The position numbers and the translations under genes were made by a program. Below the pieces are notes generated by a model. That model saw nothing but the letters and a program-made list of their open reading frames with translations. It was not told the DNA's origin and ran no database searches. Below, in pieces: positions 23,715 through 31,422 of a stretch of DNA of 41,005 nt. Position 1 is the stretch's first letter. Each line of letters opens with the position of its first letter. Origin of the DNA: Maritalea sp047634455 (lineage in GTDB: Bacteria; Pseudomonadota; Alphaproteobacteria; Rhizobiales; Devosiaceae); NCBI RefSeq assembly GCF_047634455.1, contig NZ_JBLIAI010000023.1, forward strand, positions 1 through 41,005, given 5' to 3'.

Positions 23715-24668
23715 ATGAAACAGTTTATCAAAACAGTTGCAGGCGTTGCCATTGGTGTTGCCCTTGCGACTACTGGTGTGGTTTCGTCGGCATACGCTGA
23801 AGGCGAAAAATACATTTTGGTCAGTCACGCGCCAGATAGCGACAGCTGGTGGAATACAATCAAAAACGGCATTGCGCTGGCTGGCGAACAGATGGGCGTT
23901 GAGGTCGAATATCGCAATCCCCCAACGGGTGACCTTGCCGACATGGCTCGCATCATTGAACAGGCTGCGGCGTCGAACCCCAACGGCATTATCACAACAC
24001 TTGCAGACTATGACGTGCTGAGTGGCCCAATTCGTGACGCTGTTGATCAAGGCATTAACGTCATTATCATGAACTCGGGTACGCCTGAGCAAGCCCGTGA
24101 TGTTGGTGCGCTGATGTTTGTTGGTCAGCCTGAATATGATGCTGGTTTTGCTGCTGGTCTTCGGGCCAAAGGTGACGGCATTGGTTCGTTTGTTTGCGTA
24201 AACCATGTGATCTCGAACACAGTAGTTGCTGAACGTTGTCGTGGATTTGCCGATGGACTTGGGATTGATCTGGGCGATTCGATGATGGATAGCGGGCAAG
24301 ACCCGGCTGAGATCAAAAACCGTGTCATGGCTTACCTTTCGGCTAACCCTGAAACCGAAGCTGTGCTGACGCTTGGCCCAACCGGTGCTGACCCAACCAT
24401 CCTTGCGTTGGAAGAAATGGGTTTGTCTGGTGAGATTTATTTTGGAACCTTTGATCTGGGTACAGAAATTGTTAAAGGCATCAAATCGGGTGTTATTCAG
24501 TGGGGCATTGACCAACAGCCATTCTTGCAAGCCTATCTGCCGGTGGTCATATTGACCAACTACGATCGGTATGGCGTTTTGCCTGGCAACAACATCAACT
24601 CAGGCCCGGGTTTCGTCACTAAAGACGCTTTGGCTAAAGTTGAAGAGTTCGCTGGCGAGTATCGCTAG
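23715..24668 (+). CDS. Sugar ABC transporter periplasmic substrate-binding protein (probable inositol)
   Basis: This is a 317-residue ribose-type (CUT2) periplasmic binding protein. A Sec signal peptide (KQFIKTVAGVAIGVALATTG, cleavage after AYA) is followed by the Peripla_BP_4 pattern: YILVSHAPDSDSWWNTIKNG, DYDVLSGPIRDAVDQGINVI and VLTLGPTGADPTILALEE, ending FGTFDLGTEIVKGIKSGVIQ with QQPFLQAY. The start is decided by a strong GGAGG six bases upstream; the earlier in-frame ATG gives a nonsense leader. It heads a three-gene transporter diverging from the LacI gene. Inositol as ligand is inferred from location. A terminator directly downstream should raise its level relative to the membrane subunits. 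Confidence 0.9.
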   Translation: MKQFIKTVAGVAIGVALATTGVVSSAYAEGEKYILVSHAPDSDSWWNTIKNGIALAGEQMGVEVEYRNPPTGDLADMARIIEQAAASNPNGIITTLADYDVLSGPIRDAVDQGINVIIMNSGTPEQARDVGALMFVGQPEYDAGFAAGLRAKGDGIGSFVCVNHVISNTVVAERCRGFADGLGIDLGDSMMDSGQDPAEIKNRVMAYLSANPETEAVLTLGPTGADPTILALEEMGLSGEIYFGTFDLGTEIVKGIKSGVIQWGIDQQPFLQAYLPVVILTNYDRYGVLPGNNINSGPGFVTKDALAKVEEFAGEYR

Positions 24669-24685
24669 GTAGATAATTCTCTAGG

Positions 24686-24712
24686 GCGGCCGTTTTCAAA
24701 CGGCCGCTTTTT
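24686..24712 (+). terminator. Intra-operon terminator after the binding-protein gene
   Basis: GCGGCCG (24686-24692) and CGGCCGC (24701-24707) form a stem followed by TTTTT. It lies between the SBP and permease genes, so partial readthrough would make more binding protein than membrane components, as is common in such operons. Confidence 0.82.
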
Positions 24713-24739
24713 ACATACTTTATGCAGGGAGCATGAGTG

Positions 24740-25864
24740 ATGTCGGACACAGATAAATCATCCCTATCGTCAGATGAACGCGTCAAAGAAATATCAACAT
24801 TTCGCCGTTTTCTAATTCGCCCGGAATTGGGCAGCATCGCAGGGACGATACTGGTCTTTATCTTCTTTTTTTTGATGGCGCGTGACTCTGGCATGTTCTC
24901 ACCAGCGGGTGTTTTGAACTGGTCGATTGTATCAGCGCAGTTTACCATTATCGCGGTCGGGGCTTGTTTGCTGATGATTGCAGGTGAATTTGATCTGTCC
25001 GTTGGGTCGATGATTGGCTTTGCTGGGATGTCTATTGCGCTGCTTTCTGTCAGTTTTGGCTGGCCGGTTTGGTTGGCCATTATAACAACATTTATTCTGT
25101 GTATGACAATTGGCGCGCTCAGCGGATGGCTTGTGATCAAAACGGGTCTGCCAAGTTTTATTGTCACGCTGGCATTCCTATTCATTCTGCGCGGACTAAC
25201 AATTTTTGCGGCCATCGCAACAACACGTAAGACCATTATTGGCGGGGTTCGCGATGTGGCCGAGGGCGATTGGCTCGCACCGCTGTTTGGCGGAAAAATT
25301 CTAACAGGTTTCTTTCAATGGATGGGCGATCAGGGGTGGATCGAAACATTCAGCCGTGGCACGCGCGAAGGCCAGCCCGTTGTTGACGGCATCCCGATGC
25401 TCATTGTTTGGGCAATCGGATTGGTGATATTCGGGCATATACTTTTGACAAAAACCCGCTTTGGGAACTGGATATTTGCGTCAGGTGGCGACGCCCAATC
25501 GGCACGCTATACAGGTGTTCCCGTGAACCGTGTGAAAATCATTATGTTTATGTTCACCGCATTTACCGCAACCGTGTTTGCCACATCGCAGGTGATGGAA
25601 TTTGGGTCGGCTGGGGCTGACCGCGGCCTGCTTAAAGAATTTGAAGCCATTATTTCGGTGGTTATTGGTGGTGCACTTTTGACGGGTGGATATGGTTCGG
25701 TTATTGGGGCGGCACTTGGCGCGCTGATCTTTGGCGTGGTGCAGCAAGGGCTGTTCTTTGCCGGGGTGGAAAGCTCGTTGTTCCGCGTGTTCCTTGGGGT
25801 GATCTTGCTGCTGGCGGTGATCTTGAACACCTATATTCGCCGCATGATTACAGGGGAGAAATAA
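24740..25864 (+). CDS. Sugar ABC transporter permease (BPD_transp_2/RbsC-like)
   Basis: This 374-residue inner-membrane permease of the CUT2 family has a charged cytoplasmic N-terminus (about 28 residues) and about nine to ten helices. Hallmarks are GEFDLSVGSMIGFAGM, the TGLPSFIVTLAFLFILRGL helix and the EAA-like loop with GGDAQSARYTGVPV followed by ISVVIGGALLTGGYGSVIGA. The region from about residue 165 to 220 is an extracytoplasmic loop longer than in RbsC. ATG 24740 has AGGGAG eight bases before it; the GTG just upstream is less likely. It is followed one base later by the ATPase gene. Confidence 0.92.
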   Translation: MSDTDKSSLSSDERVKEISTFRRFLIRPELGSIAGTILVFIFFFLMARDSGMFSPAGVLNWSIVSAQFTIIAVGACLLMIAGEFDLSVGSMIGFAGMSIALLSVSFGWPVWLAIITTFILCMTIGALSGWLVIKTGLPSFIVTLAFLFILRGLTIFAAIATTRKTIIGGVRDVAEGDWLAPLFGGKILTGFFQWMGDQGWIETFSRGTREGQPVVDGIPMLIVWAIGLVIFGHILLTKTRFGNWIFASGGDAQSARYTGVPVNRVKIIMFMFTAFTATVFATSQVMEFGSAGADRGLLKEFEAIISVVIGGALLTGGYGSVIGAALGALIFGVVQQGLFFAGVESSLFRVFLGVILLLAVILNTYIRRMITGEK

Positions 25865-25865
25865 G

Positions 25866-26654
25866 ATGGCTAGTGAGCAAACTCCCATTATCGAAATGAA
25901 GAATATTGAGAAGCATTTTGGTGCTGTCATTGCCTTGGCCGGCGTGTCGCTTAATGTATTGCCTGGCGAATGCCATTGCCTATTGGGCGATAATGGCGCG
26001 GGAAAGTCGACTTTCATCAAAACCATGTCTGGCGTTCATAAACCGACAAAAGGCGAAATATATTTTGAAGGCAAACCTATGCGCTTTGCCCGCCCGCGGG
26101 ATTCCATATCGGCAGGCATCGCCACGGTTTATCAAGACCTTGCCATGATCCCTTTGATGTCTGTGGCGCGTAACTTTTTTATGGGCAATGAGCCCACAAA
26201 ACGGATTGGTGGCATTAACTTCTTTGATCACAAACATGCCAATGAAGTGACGATGTCTGAAATGGAAAAGATGGGCATCAATTTGCGTGGTCCTGATCAG
26301 GCTGTCGGCACGCTGTCCGGCGGCGAACGCCAAACCGTTGCTATCGCAAGGGCTGTGCACTTTGGGGCAAAGGTGCTCATTTTGGATGAGCCAACATCGG
26401 CGCTTGGCGTGCGGCAAACATCCAATGTTCTAGCTACGATCGACAAGGTGCGCAAAAAAGGCATTGGGGTTGTGTTTATTTCTCACAATGTGCGCCACGC
26501 GATGGCCGTCGGAGATCGGTTCACCGTTCTTAATCGAGGGCAAACGTTAGGCACAGCCAAACGTGATGAGATTACACCTGAAGAACTGCAAGACATGATG
26601 GCTGGTGGCCAAGAACTTGCAAAACTCGAAGGCTCATTGGGTGGCACAGTTTAG
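25866..26654 (+). CDS. Sugar ABC transporter ATP-binding protein, single-domain
   Basis: This 262-residue ABC ATPase energises the transporter. Walker A GDNGAGKST (about residue 40), the signature LSGGERQ, Walker B VLILDEP and the switch histidine VFISHNV are all intact. Unlike RbsA, MglA or the two-domain inositol ATPases, it has only one nucleotide-binding domain, as in the rhizobial fructose system FrcBCA, so it should function as a homodimer. It is the last gene of the operon and starts one base after the permease stop with GGGGAGA upstream. The substrate is inferred from the neighbouring iol genes. Confidence 0.92.
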   Translation: MASEQTPIIEMKNIEKHFGAVIALAGVSLNVLPGECHCLLGDNGAGKSTFIKTMSGVHKPTKGEIYFEGKPMRFARPRDSISAGIATVYQDLAMIPLMSVARNFFMGNEPTKRIGGINFFDHKHANEVTMSEMEKMGINLRGPDQAVGTLSGGERQTVAIARAVHFGAKVLILDEPTSALGVRQTSNVLATIDKVRKKGIGVVFISHNVRHAMAVGDRFTVLNRGQTLGTAKRDEITPEELQDMMAGGQELAKLEGSLGGTV

Positions 26655-26686
26655 GGTATTACTGTTGTTTTGAGACGTTGCAGTTT

Positions 26687-26716
26687 GCCGCATTGCCCAG
26701 TCTGGAGCAATGCGGC
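26687..26716. terminator. Perfect 10-bp stem-loop after the transporter operon
   Basis: GCCGCATTGC and GCAATGCGGC pair perfectly around a 10-base loop, 32 bases after the ATPase stop. There is no clean U-tract, so it is either a 3'-end stabilising hairpin or a weak terminator between the convergent transporter and rsgA genes. Confidence 0.55.
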
Positions 26717-26816
26717 CAATTGTGTTTGAGCGCCCAAACGTTGGCGAGGAACCGCAAGCGCTATATGAATTCAGCTGCCCGGTTTTACAGCTTTGTGTGC
26801 CATTATTGCAAAGTCG

Positions 26817-27869
26817 TTACTCGTCGTGAATTTCTGGTTTGCCGCGCTTGGTTGTTTTGCCTGTGTGCTTTTCGCGGGCGTGGCGTCTGGCCAAATTCGC
26901 TGTATTAACCGCGTCTTCCCCCCTCAGCTTCTTCCAGCGCTGCAGGCGATTTTCTTCAAGTTCTCCAGCTTTGAGTGCTGCGCTAATTGCGCAGCCCGGT
27001 TCCGTTTCGTGCTTACAGTCGCGAAAGCGGCAGGTGAGGGCCAATTCAGTGATGTCGGCAAATACTTCTTCTACGCCTGTTTGCACGTCGGTCAGTTGCA
27101 GTTCGCGCATGCCCGGCATGTCCAGCAGCAGTCCGCCAGAATCTAAAAAGTGCATCTCACGACTTGTGGTGGTGTGGCGGCCTTTGTCGTCGCCTTCGCG
27201 AACGCCCTGCGTAACGATTTTCTTGCCACCGATTAGGGAATTAATGAGGGTGGATTTACCCACGCCCGATGATCCCAAAAACGCTGCCGTTTGCCCTTTT
27301 GTACACCATGGTAAGAGCTGCTCCACCGCGTTAGAGCTCTTTGCGTTGAGGGAAACAACATCAAGGTTTGGCGCCAACGCTAAGGCGTCTTTTTGAAAGT
27401 CCTGTGGGGTATCCGTCAAATCTGTTTTGGTGAGGACAATGACAGGATGAACACCCGCATCATGTGCCAAGGCAAGGTAACGTTCCATGCGCGCAATGCT
27501 GAAGTCTTGATTGCAAGAGGAAACAATAAAAATCGTATCAATGTTGGCAGCGATCAGTTGAACTTTTCGACCCTTACCGGGAGCCAGGCGTTTGAGCAGG
27601 CTCTTCCGGGTTAATAAGCGTTTAGGTTGAAACGTTGTGTCATCGATCAAAAGCCAGTCACCGACAATGGCTCGCGCCTCATCGTCGCCTTTGGCCGCAT
27701 AGAATGAGGGGATGAATTGATCCAGCGAGGGGCCAACCACACGAATGTTGCCGCGTTGGACTTCCGCAACTTTTGCTGGGATTTGGCTATCCAATTCGCT
27801 CACATTCAGCTGCGAAGAGAAAAAAGTAGTCCAGCCAAAATCAGCAAGGGTAGAAAATTTGGAGTTCAT
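26817..27869 (-). CDS. rsgA: Ribosome small-subunit-dependent GTPase RsgA
   Basis: RsgA is a circularly permuted GTPase that checks late maturation of the 30S subunit. The 350-residue protein has an N-terminal OB fold, then the permuted G motifs: G4 LTKTDL (about residue 145), G1 GSSGVGKSTLINSL (about 200) and G3 LLDMPGMREL (about 245). The zinc site CRFRDCKHETEPGC follows, with a basic tail (KHTGKTTKRGK). ATG 27869 (MNSKFSTLADFGW) is preferred to an in-frame TTG 39 bases upstream because RsgA proteins begin close to this segment. It appears to be monocistronic. Confidence 0.95.
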   Translation of the reverse strand: MNSKFSTLADFGWTTFFSSQLNVSELDSQIPAKVAEVQRGNIRVVGPSLDQFIPSFYAAKGDDEARAIVGDWLLIDDTTFQPKRLLTRKSLLKRLAPGKGRKVQLIAANIDTIFIVSSCNQDFSIARMERYLALAHDAGVHPVIVLTKTDLTDTPQDFQKDALALAPNLDVVSLNAKSSNAVEQLLPWCTKGQTAAFLGSSGVGKSTLINSLIGGKKIVTQGVREGDDKGRHTTTSREMHFLDSGGLLLDMPGMRELQLTDVQTGVEEVFADITELALTCRFRDCKHETEPGCAISAALKAGELEENRLQRWKKLRGEDAVNTANLARRHAREKHTGKTTKRGKPEIHDE

Positions 27870-27986
27870 TGATCGCTCAACGATTTCAATGAGATTGGTA
27901 GACGCCAATCAAATCCGAGCTTCATAATGCTGTCCATCCAGAATATCGGGATAATTGTTTAGGCTTTGGCCGCAGTGTGGAAGTCA

Positions 27987-28097
27987 ATGACAATCAAAAA
28001 TCTCCTTTTTAGCGCTCTGTTGGTAACAGTATACGCACCCAGTGTCACGATATTCGATAAGGCCGCAGCTTGCATCTTGCAACATTCTTTGGGGTGA
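27987..28097 (+). CDS. Possible 36-residue secreted or membrane peptide
   Basis: A short frame begins at an ATG with GGAAG a few bases upstream and reads MTIKNLLFSALLVTVYAPSV, then TIFDKAAACILQHSLG and a stop. It has the shape of a Sec signal peptide or single membrane helix: two early lysine/asparagine residues, about fourteen hydrophobic residues, then a short tail. It fills the otherwise empty space between the divergent rsgA start and the terminator at 28099. No family is recognised. Frames of this size arise by chance, so support is weak. Confidence 0.3.
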   Translation: MTIKNLLFSALLVTVYAPSVTIFDKAAACILQHSLG

Positions 28098-28098
28098 T

Positions 28099-28131
28099 AA
28101 AAAAAGAATCGCCCCGGTTGGTGCCGGAGCG
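28099..28131 (-). terminator. Intrinsic terminator of the 28174 gene
   Basis: CGCTCCGG and CCGGGGCG (8 bp, one G-U pair) with a 6-base loop are followed on the minus strand by ATTCTTTTTTT. It lies just after the stop of the gene at 28174-28644. Confidence 0.85.
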
Positions 28132-28173
28132 GCGTGGTCTGGATTAAGAAATTTGATCGCGACGCAGAGGGGA

Positions 28174-28644
28174 TTAGTCGGCTTCGTCGTGTTCTTTGTA
28201 TATCCCTGATTTGTCGTACCGTAGAATTGATGTGGTTTTTTGTCCAAACACATTCTGTTTGACGCATCGAATATCGTAAAACCCATTCGTGTTGGTTTGT
28301 TGTACCTCAAATTCTTTATCGCAGCGGAATGCCCCATGCACTGCTCGTTTGCCTTTGAAGTCACTAAATATCACATAAATCACGGGTAAATTTGTCCCAC
28401 CAGTTTCTACGATGGCGTATACGCCATATTCTGTGATCGGCAATCCTGGGGGCGTTGGTTGTGGGTTGGCAACCAAATCCGGCCAGCCGACAAACAAATC
28501 ATTGTCCGACTGAATAAAATCCGCCTTTGCCAGCATATTGCTAGAAACCACGACAATAAATGCGATGAGGATGGTGAGCATCCTAAGCGCCGCTGTTCGT
28601 GGACTTGATCTATCTTGTTGAGAATACTCGCTAAAGTGGTGCAT
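28174..28644 (-). CDS. Hypothetical secreted protein
   Basis: This roughly 156-residue protein has a hydrophobic signal-like segment (MLTILIAFIVVVSSNMLAKA) and a soluble C-terminal domain rich in aromatic residues (GVYAIVETGGTNLPVIYVIF, SDFKGKRAVHGAFRCDKEFE) with one likely disulfide pair (FRCDKE and DIRCVK). I do not recognise the domain. The start is uncertain: 28674 is the longest, 28644 has AAAGGA about twelve bases upstream, and 28581 would place the hydrophobic segment at the N-terminus. Its own terminator follows. With the next two leftward genes it forms a stretch of small exported proteins. Confidence 0.6.
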   Translation of the reverse strand: MHHFSEYSQQDRSSPRTAALRMLTILIAFIVVVSSNMLAKADFIQSDNDLFVGWPDLVANPQPTPPGLPITEYGVYAIVETGGTNLPVIYVIFSDFKGKRAVHGAFRCDKEFEVQQTNTNGFYDIRCVKQNVFGQKTTSILRYDKSGIYKEHDEAD

Positions 28645-28686
28645 GGCTAATTGGTGTCCTTTCGTAGAATCCATGTTTGGATTAAA

Positions 28687-28896
28687 CTAGGATTTCTCTG
28701 CGATACAAATTTCATAGTTTGCGTCGGCCATTTCTTGTGTTTCGCCGTCGTTTAGATATTCTTGATAAGCTTCAGAACATGACAGGCCGTCGTAACCTAC
28801 TAAAAATTTACGAATAGCAAGGTCAGTCTGTGGATTGCGCGCACAACCACTTAAGACCGCTAAGAGGATCAAGCCGAGCACTAAATTTTTTGTCAT
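28687..28896 (-). CDS. Small lipoprotein
   Basis: This 69-residue protein starts MTKNLVLGLILLAVLSGCAR, a clear lipoprotein signal with lipobox LSGC and cleavage before the cysteine. The mature 52 residues contain two more cysteines (GLSCSEAY and YEICIAEKS) and an acidic stretch (YLNDGETQEMADAN), suggesting a small disulfide-bonded periplasmic domain tethered to a membrane. An Asn-Pro after the lipidated Cys-Ala-Arg does not indicate inner-membrane retention by the Asp+2 rule. Longer in-frame starts exist but would bury the signal. Function is unknown. Confidence 0.7.
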   Translation of the reverse strand: MTKNLVLGLILLAVLSGCARNPQTDLAIRKFLVGYDGLSCSEAYQEYLNDGETQEMADANYEICIAEKS

Positions 28897-29093
28897 GTGA
28901 TTTGTCCCAATGGTTGTTTTGTTCCTTGGCGCAAGCATCAAATGTGCCTGGCAAAAGATCAACCACGACAGATGTAGCGGTGAAGTTATAGTGACTTGGC
29001 GAGGGGGGCGCCGTGAATACCAACAAGAATGGTGCAGGATATTGCTTGAACTTAACTTACTGTTTGCGGCGCGATGCTGACATAATTTTGCAC

Positions 29094-29121
29094 AAAAAAC
29101 GCCCCGGTTGTTGCCGGGGCG
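29094..29121 (-). terminator. Intrinsic terminator of the SH3/crystallin-like gene
   Basis: A perfect 8-bp stem CGCCCCGG and CCGGGGCG with a CAACAA loop is followed on the minus strand by TTTTTT. It lies 40 bases after the stop of the gene at 29162-29824. It is nearly identical to the terminator at 28099-28131. Confidence 0.92.
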
Positions 29122-29161
29122 GTTTAGCGTCAGTTGGAGGTCTGACAGGTAGGGTAAAACC

Positions 29162-29824
29162 CTAGTATTTGTATGATTTGAACGATGAGATTTCATTGTT
29201 CAAACGTTTGCCAAGCCTTGGCACGTTGCTGTCAATTGTGCGGCAACGACCATTGAAGTTCTTGTGCTTACATACGGTCACTGTGGCGTCGCCAATCACT
29301 TTGATAGATGAAATGCGGTCATTCCATTTTGGTGACAATAGGCGGCTTTTGGAACCAGCATCCACACAGGCCTTTTTGCCCTCAAAATAAGGTTTGCTAA
29401 AGAAGCAGATTTTGGCCTGGCGTGGTTGCCGCTGGGGTGTGTACCCATTGTCTGTTGAAAAACCGAATCTGAATGATGAGCCGTTTGATCCGAATTGGAA
29501 CCCAAACGTGACTTCAGGGTCACTAGGTGTTGGCGAAGGTCTTGGCACCTGTTGGCCGCCAATTCTCTTCAAATATTTTGCTGCGACCCAGCCGTCTGGG
29601 CCTGAATGGGTGACATAGCACCATTTTTTTGACTTGGTACATTTGTCGACACTAACTTTTTCGCCAGTATAGAGTGCATCAACAATGTTGTAGCCAGTGC
29701 CTGGGCCGGAACGCACGTTCAGCGCCGCTGATGATTTGGCGGTAAAAGCAAACGCGGATGATGCGGTGATGATAATGCCCATTGTTGCAAGGGCTGCGAT
29801 TTTGGTAAGTTTGCGAACGTCCAT
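29162..29824 (-). CDS. Secreted protein with SH3 domain and beta/gamma-crystallin-like domain
   Basis: This 220-residue exported protein has a Sec signal (KLTKIAALATMGIIITASSA, cleavage after AFA), then a bacterial SH3 domain (SSAALNVRSGPGTGYNIVDA ... KWCYVTHSGPDGWVAAKYL, about residues 30-90), a Pro/Ser linker (VPRPSPTPSDPEV), and a C-terminal pair of Greek-key-like motifs (ICFFSKPYFEGKKACVD ... WNDRISSIKV, then TVCKHKNFNGRCRTID ... LNNEISSFKSYKY) of the beta/gamma-crystallin or peptidase-inhibitor I36 type. Binding to cell wall through SH3 with a calcium-binding or inhibitory partner domain is a reasonable inference. ATG 29824 is backed by GGGAG about eight bases away. Confidence 0.82.
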   Translation of the reverse strand: MDVRKLTKIAALATMGIIITASSAFAFTAKSSAALNVRSGPGTGYNIVDALYTGEKVSVDKCTKSKKWCYVTHSGPDGWVAAKYLKRIGGQQVPRPSPTPSDPEVTFGFQFGSNGSSFRFGFSTDNGYTPQRQPRQAKICFFSKPYFEGKKACVDAGSKSRLLSPKWNDRISSIKVIGDATVTVCKHKNFNGRCRTIDSNVPRLGKRLNNEISSFKSYKY

Positions 29825-29996
29825 TTCAGATCTCCCAGTTAGGTGCTTCACTTGGTGTATGATGCTACTTAACCAAAACCTTGCTGAATGGTTACTGAAT
29901 GGTAATGTTCAGTTTCAGTTCATGTTCCTGAACGATGTATTTGTTCCCTTTGTTTCAAAGCGATTATGCCGCTTAAAATGGTAAGGTGTTGACGTT

Positions 29997-30380
29997 TTAT
30001 TGATTTCCAACAGGTTTTGGGACGCCCTCGTCATCAAGCGCCACATAAACGAACCGTCCAGCGGTGACTTTTTCGCGTTCTTGCAAGCGGCTGCGGCGGG
30101 CCCACGCCTCCATAAACACGGAGATCGAGGTGCGGCCAACGCGTTCAATCGTCGTGTAAACGCACAAAACATCACCCACCTTCACAGGTGCGATGAAAGT
30201 CATGGCTTCAACGGCGACGGTTGCAACGCGGCTTTTGGAGCGTTCAGTTGCTGTAATGCCACCTGCAATATCCATTTGGCTCAACACCCAGCCCCCAAAA
30301 ATATCGCCCGATGGGTTGGTATCCCCGGGCATTGCGATCGTGCGAATGGTCAATTCGCCTTGTGGGGTATCGTCGCTCAT
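29997..30380 (-). CDS. Acyl-CoA thioesterase, YciA-like hot-dog fold
   Basis: This 127-residue protein hydrolyses acyl-CoA esters. The hot-dog signature NPSGDIFGGWVLSQMDIAGG (about residues 21-40) is the YciA-type active site with the catalytic Asp. VATVAVEAMTFIAPVKVGDV follows, and the length is normal. Two adjacent ATGs exist; the second, 30380, has the better distance from AGGA. It directly follows thymidine kinase on the minus strand, with three bases between the genes, so the pair is probably co-transcribed. The preferred chain length cannot be seen. Confidence 0.9.
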   Translation of the reverse strand: MSDDTPQGELTIRTIAMPGDTNPSGDIFGGWVLSQMDIAGGITATERSKSRVATVAVEAMTFIAPVKVGDVLCVYTTIERVGRTSISVFMEAWARRSRLQEREKVTAGRFVYVALDDEGVPKPVGNQ

Positions 30381-30383
30381 CAT

Positions 30384-31046
30384 TTATCCTATGGCTGAAA
30401 TGGTGGGCAGATCATCTTCGTCGTCATCACCCAGGTCAAGTGCTGTTTGGTGTTCAATGTTGACGACACTGGTGGGGTTCATATGTTCTTCCCAATGTCG
30501 GCGGCATAAAGAAACGTAGACTTCTTTGCCAATACTCACCTGATCGCCTTCGCGTATTGCTTTGCCGTTCTCGTCCATGCGCACAACCATTGTTGCTTTG
30601 GAACCGCACTCACAAATCGTGCGGATTTCGCGTAAGACGTCCGCGATGGCAAGCAGCTCGGCAGACCCTTCAAATAATTTGCCTTGAAAATCGGTGCGCA
30701 GGCCAAAGCACATAACAGGGATGTGTAAGCGGTCGGCCACGCGCGCCAGTTGCCATACTTGACCGCTGGTTAAGAACTGTGCCTCATCGACGAATATGCA
30801 ATTGATCTTTTGTTCGCGGTGAGCGGCTTCAACGTCGGCTAATAGGTCGAGTTCACCATCATATAGGTTGGCATCAACATCCAACCCAATACGAGAGGTG
30901 ATTTTCCCAACGCCGTCTTCGACATATAATGATGATGTATAGAGCCGCGTGTTCATGCCACGCTCACGATAGTTGTGCGCTGCCTGCAAGAGGATCGTAG
31001 ATTTGCCCGCATTCATTGCGGCATACGAAAAATAGAGTTTTGCCAT
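30384..31046 (-). CDS. tdk: Thymidine kinase (class II)
   Basis: Tdk phosphorylates thymidine for salvage. The 220-residue protein has the P-loop FSYAAMNAGKSTILLQA (about residues 5-21), the Walker B-like CIFVDEAQF (about 90), the RTDFQGKLFEGSAEL lid segment and a zinc ribbon (ICECGSKATM ... SLCRRHW). A strongly acidic tail (LGDDDEDDLP) is additional to the usual core. The start at 31046 is fixed by the family N-terminus MAKLYFSYAAMNAGK and a GGAG upstream. The frame stays open for 159 codons further upstream, but that stretch crosses a terminator hairpin and has no protein-like content. Confidence 0.95.
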   Translation of the reverse strand: MAKLYFSYAAMNAGKSTILLQAAHNYRERGMNTRLYTSSLYVEDGVGKITSRIGLDVDANLYDGELDLLADVEAAHREQKINCIFVDEAQFLTSGQVWQLARVADRLHIPVMCFGLRTDFQGKLFEGSAELLAIADVLREIRTICECGSKATMVVRMDENGKAIREGDQVSIGKEVYVSLCRRHWEEHMNPTSVVNIEHQTALDLGDDDEDDLPTISAIG

Positions 31047-31179
31047 GGCAAGGGCTCCAAAGTGGAATCGATTTGAATGGAAACAGTTTAGGCCCTTTTG
31101 GACATGGATTTGAAGCAGCCAATGCAACTTTGCGTATCCGCCCCCAAGTTTTGCTGGTTTTGATTTTACGAATTGGCAT

Positions 31180-31300
31180 AAAAAATGGCCGCTGGCGGAG
31201 CGGCCATGGCGTGTAAGGGGATATGACACGCTTGTAGTCATCAGCTTTTGCGTTGCTTTTGGAACAAGGTGCGGGGGCATTGCGCCTTGAACAATTGACA
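31180..31300 (-). ncRNA. Candidate small RNA or leader: C-rich loop hairpin plus orphan terminator
   Basis: On the minus strand a perfect stem ATGGCCGC/GCGGCCAT (31185-31192, 31200-31207) followed by TTTTTT forms a strong intrinsic terminator, yet no protein gene lies upstream of it. Directly before it is a second perfect hairpin, GCGTGT/ACACGC (31209-31231), whose loop is CATATCCCCTT. A hairpin with an exposed C-rich loop followed by a terminator is the typical body of an anti-Shine-Dalgarno small RNA. The 5' end is unknown; the right boundary given is nominal, and no convincing promoter was found. Alternatively it is an attenuator in the leader of tdk, whose ATG is about 135 bases downstream. 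Confidence 0.48.
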
Positions 31301-31422
31301 AGTTAGCGAACGAAATAGACAGTTCCATGTCTGTTTTGTGACAAAAGGATGACATTTCACAACGTGTTGAGAAACTGTGTTTTGCGGTTTTGAGCTGTCC
31401 AAATTCGCCATTTTGAAACGAC

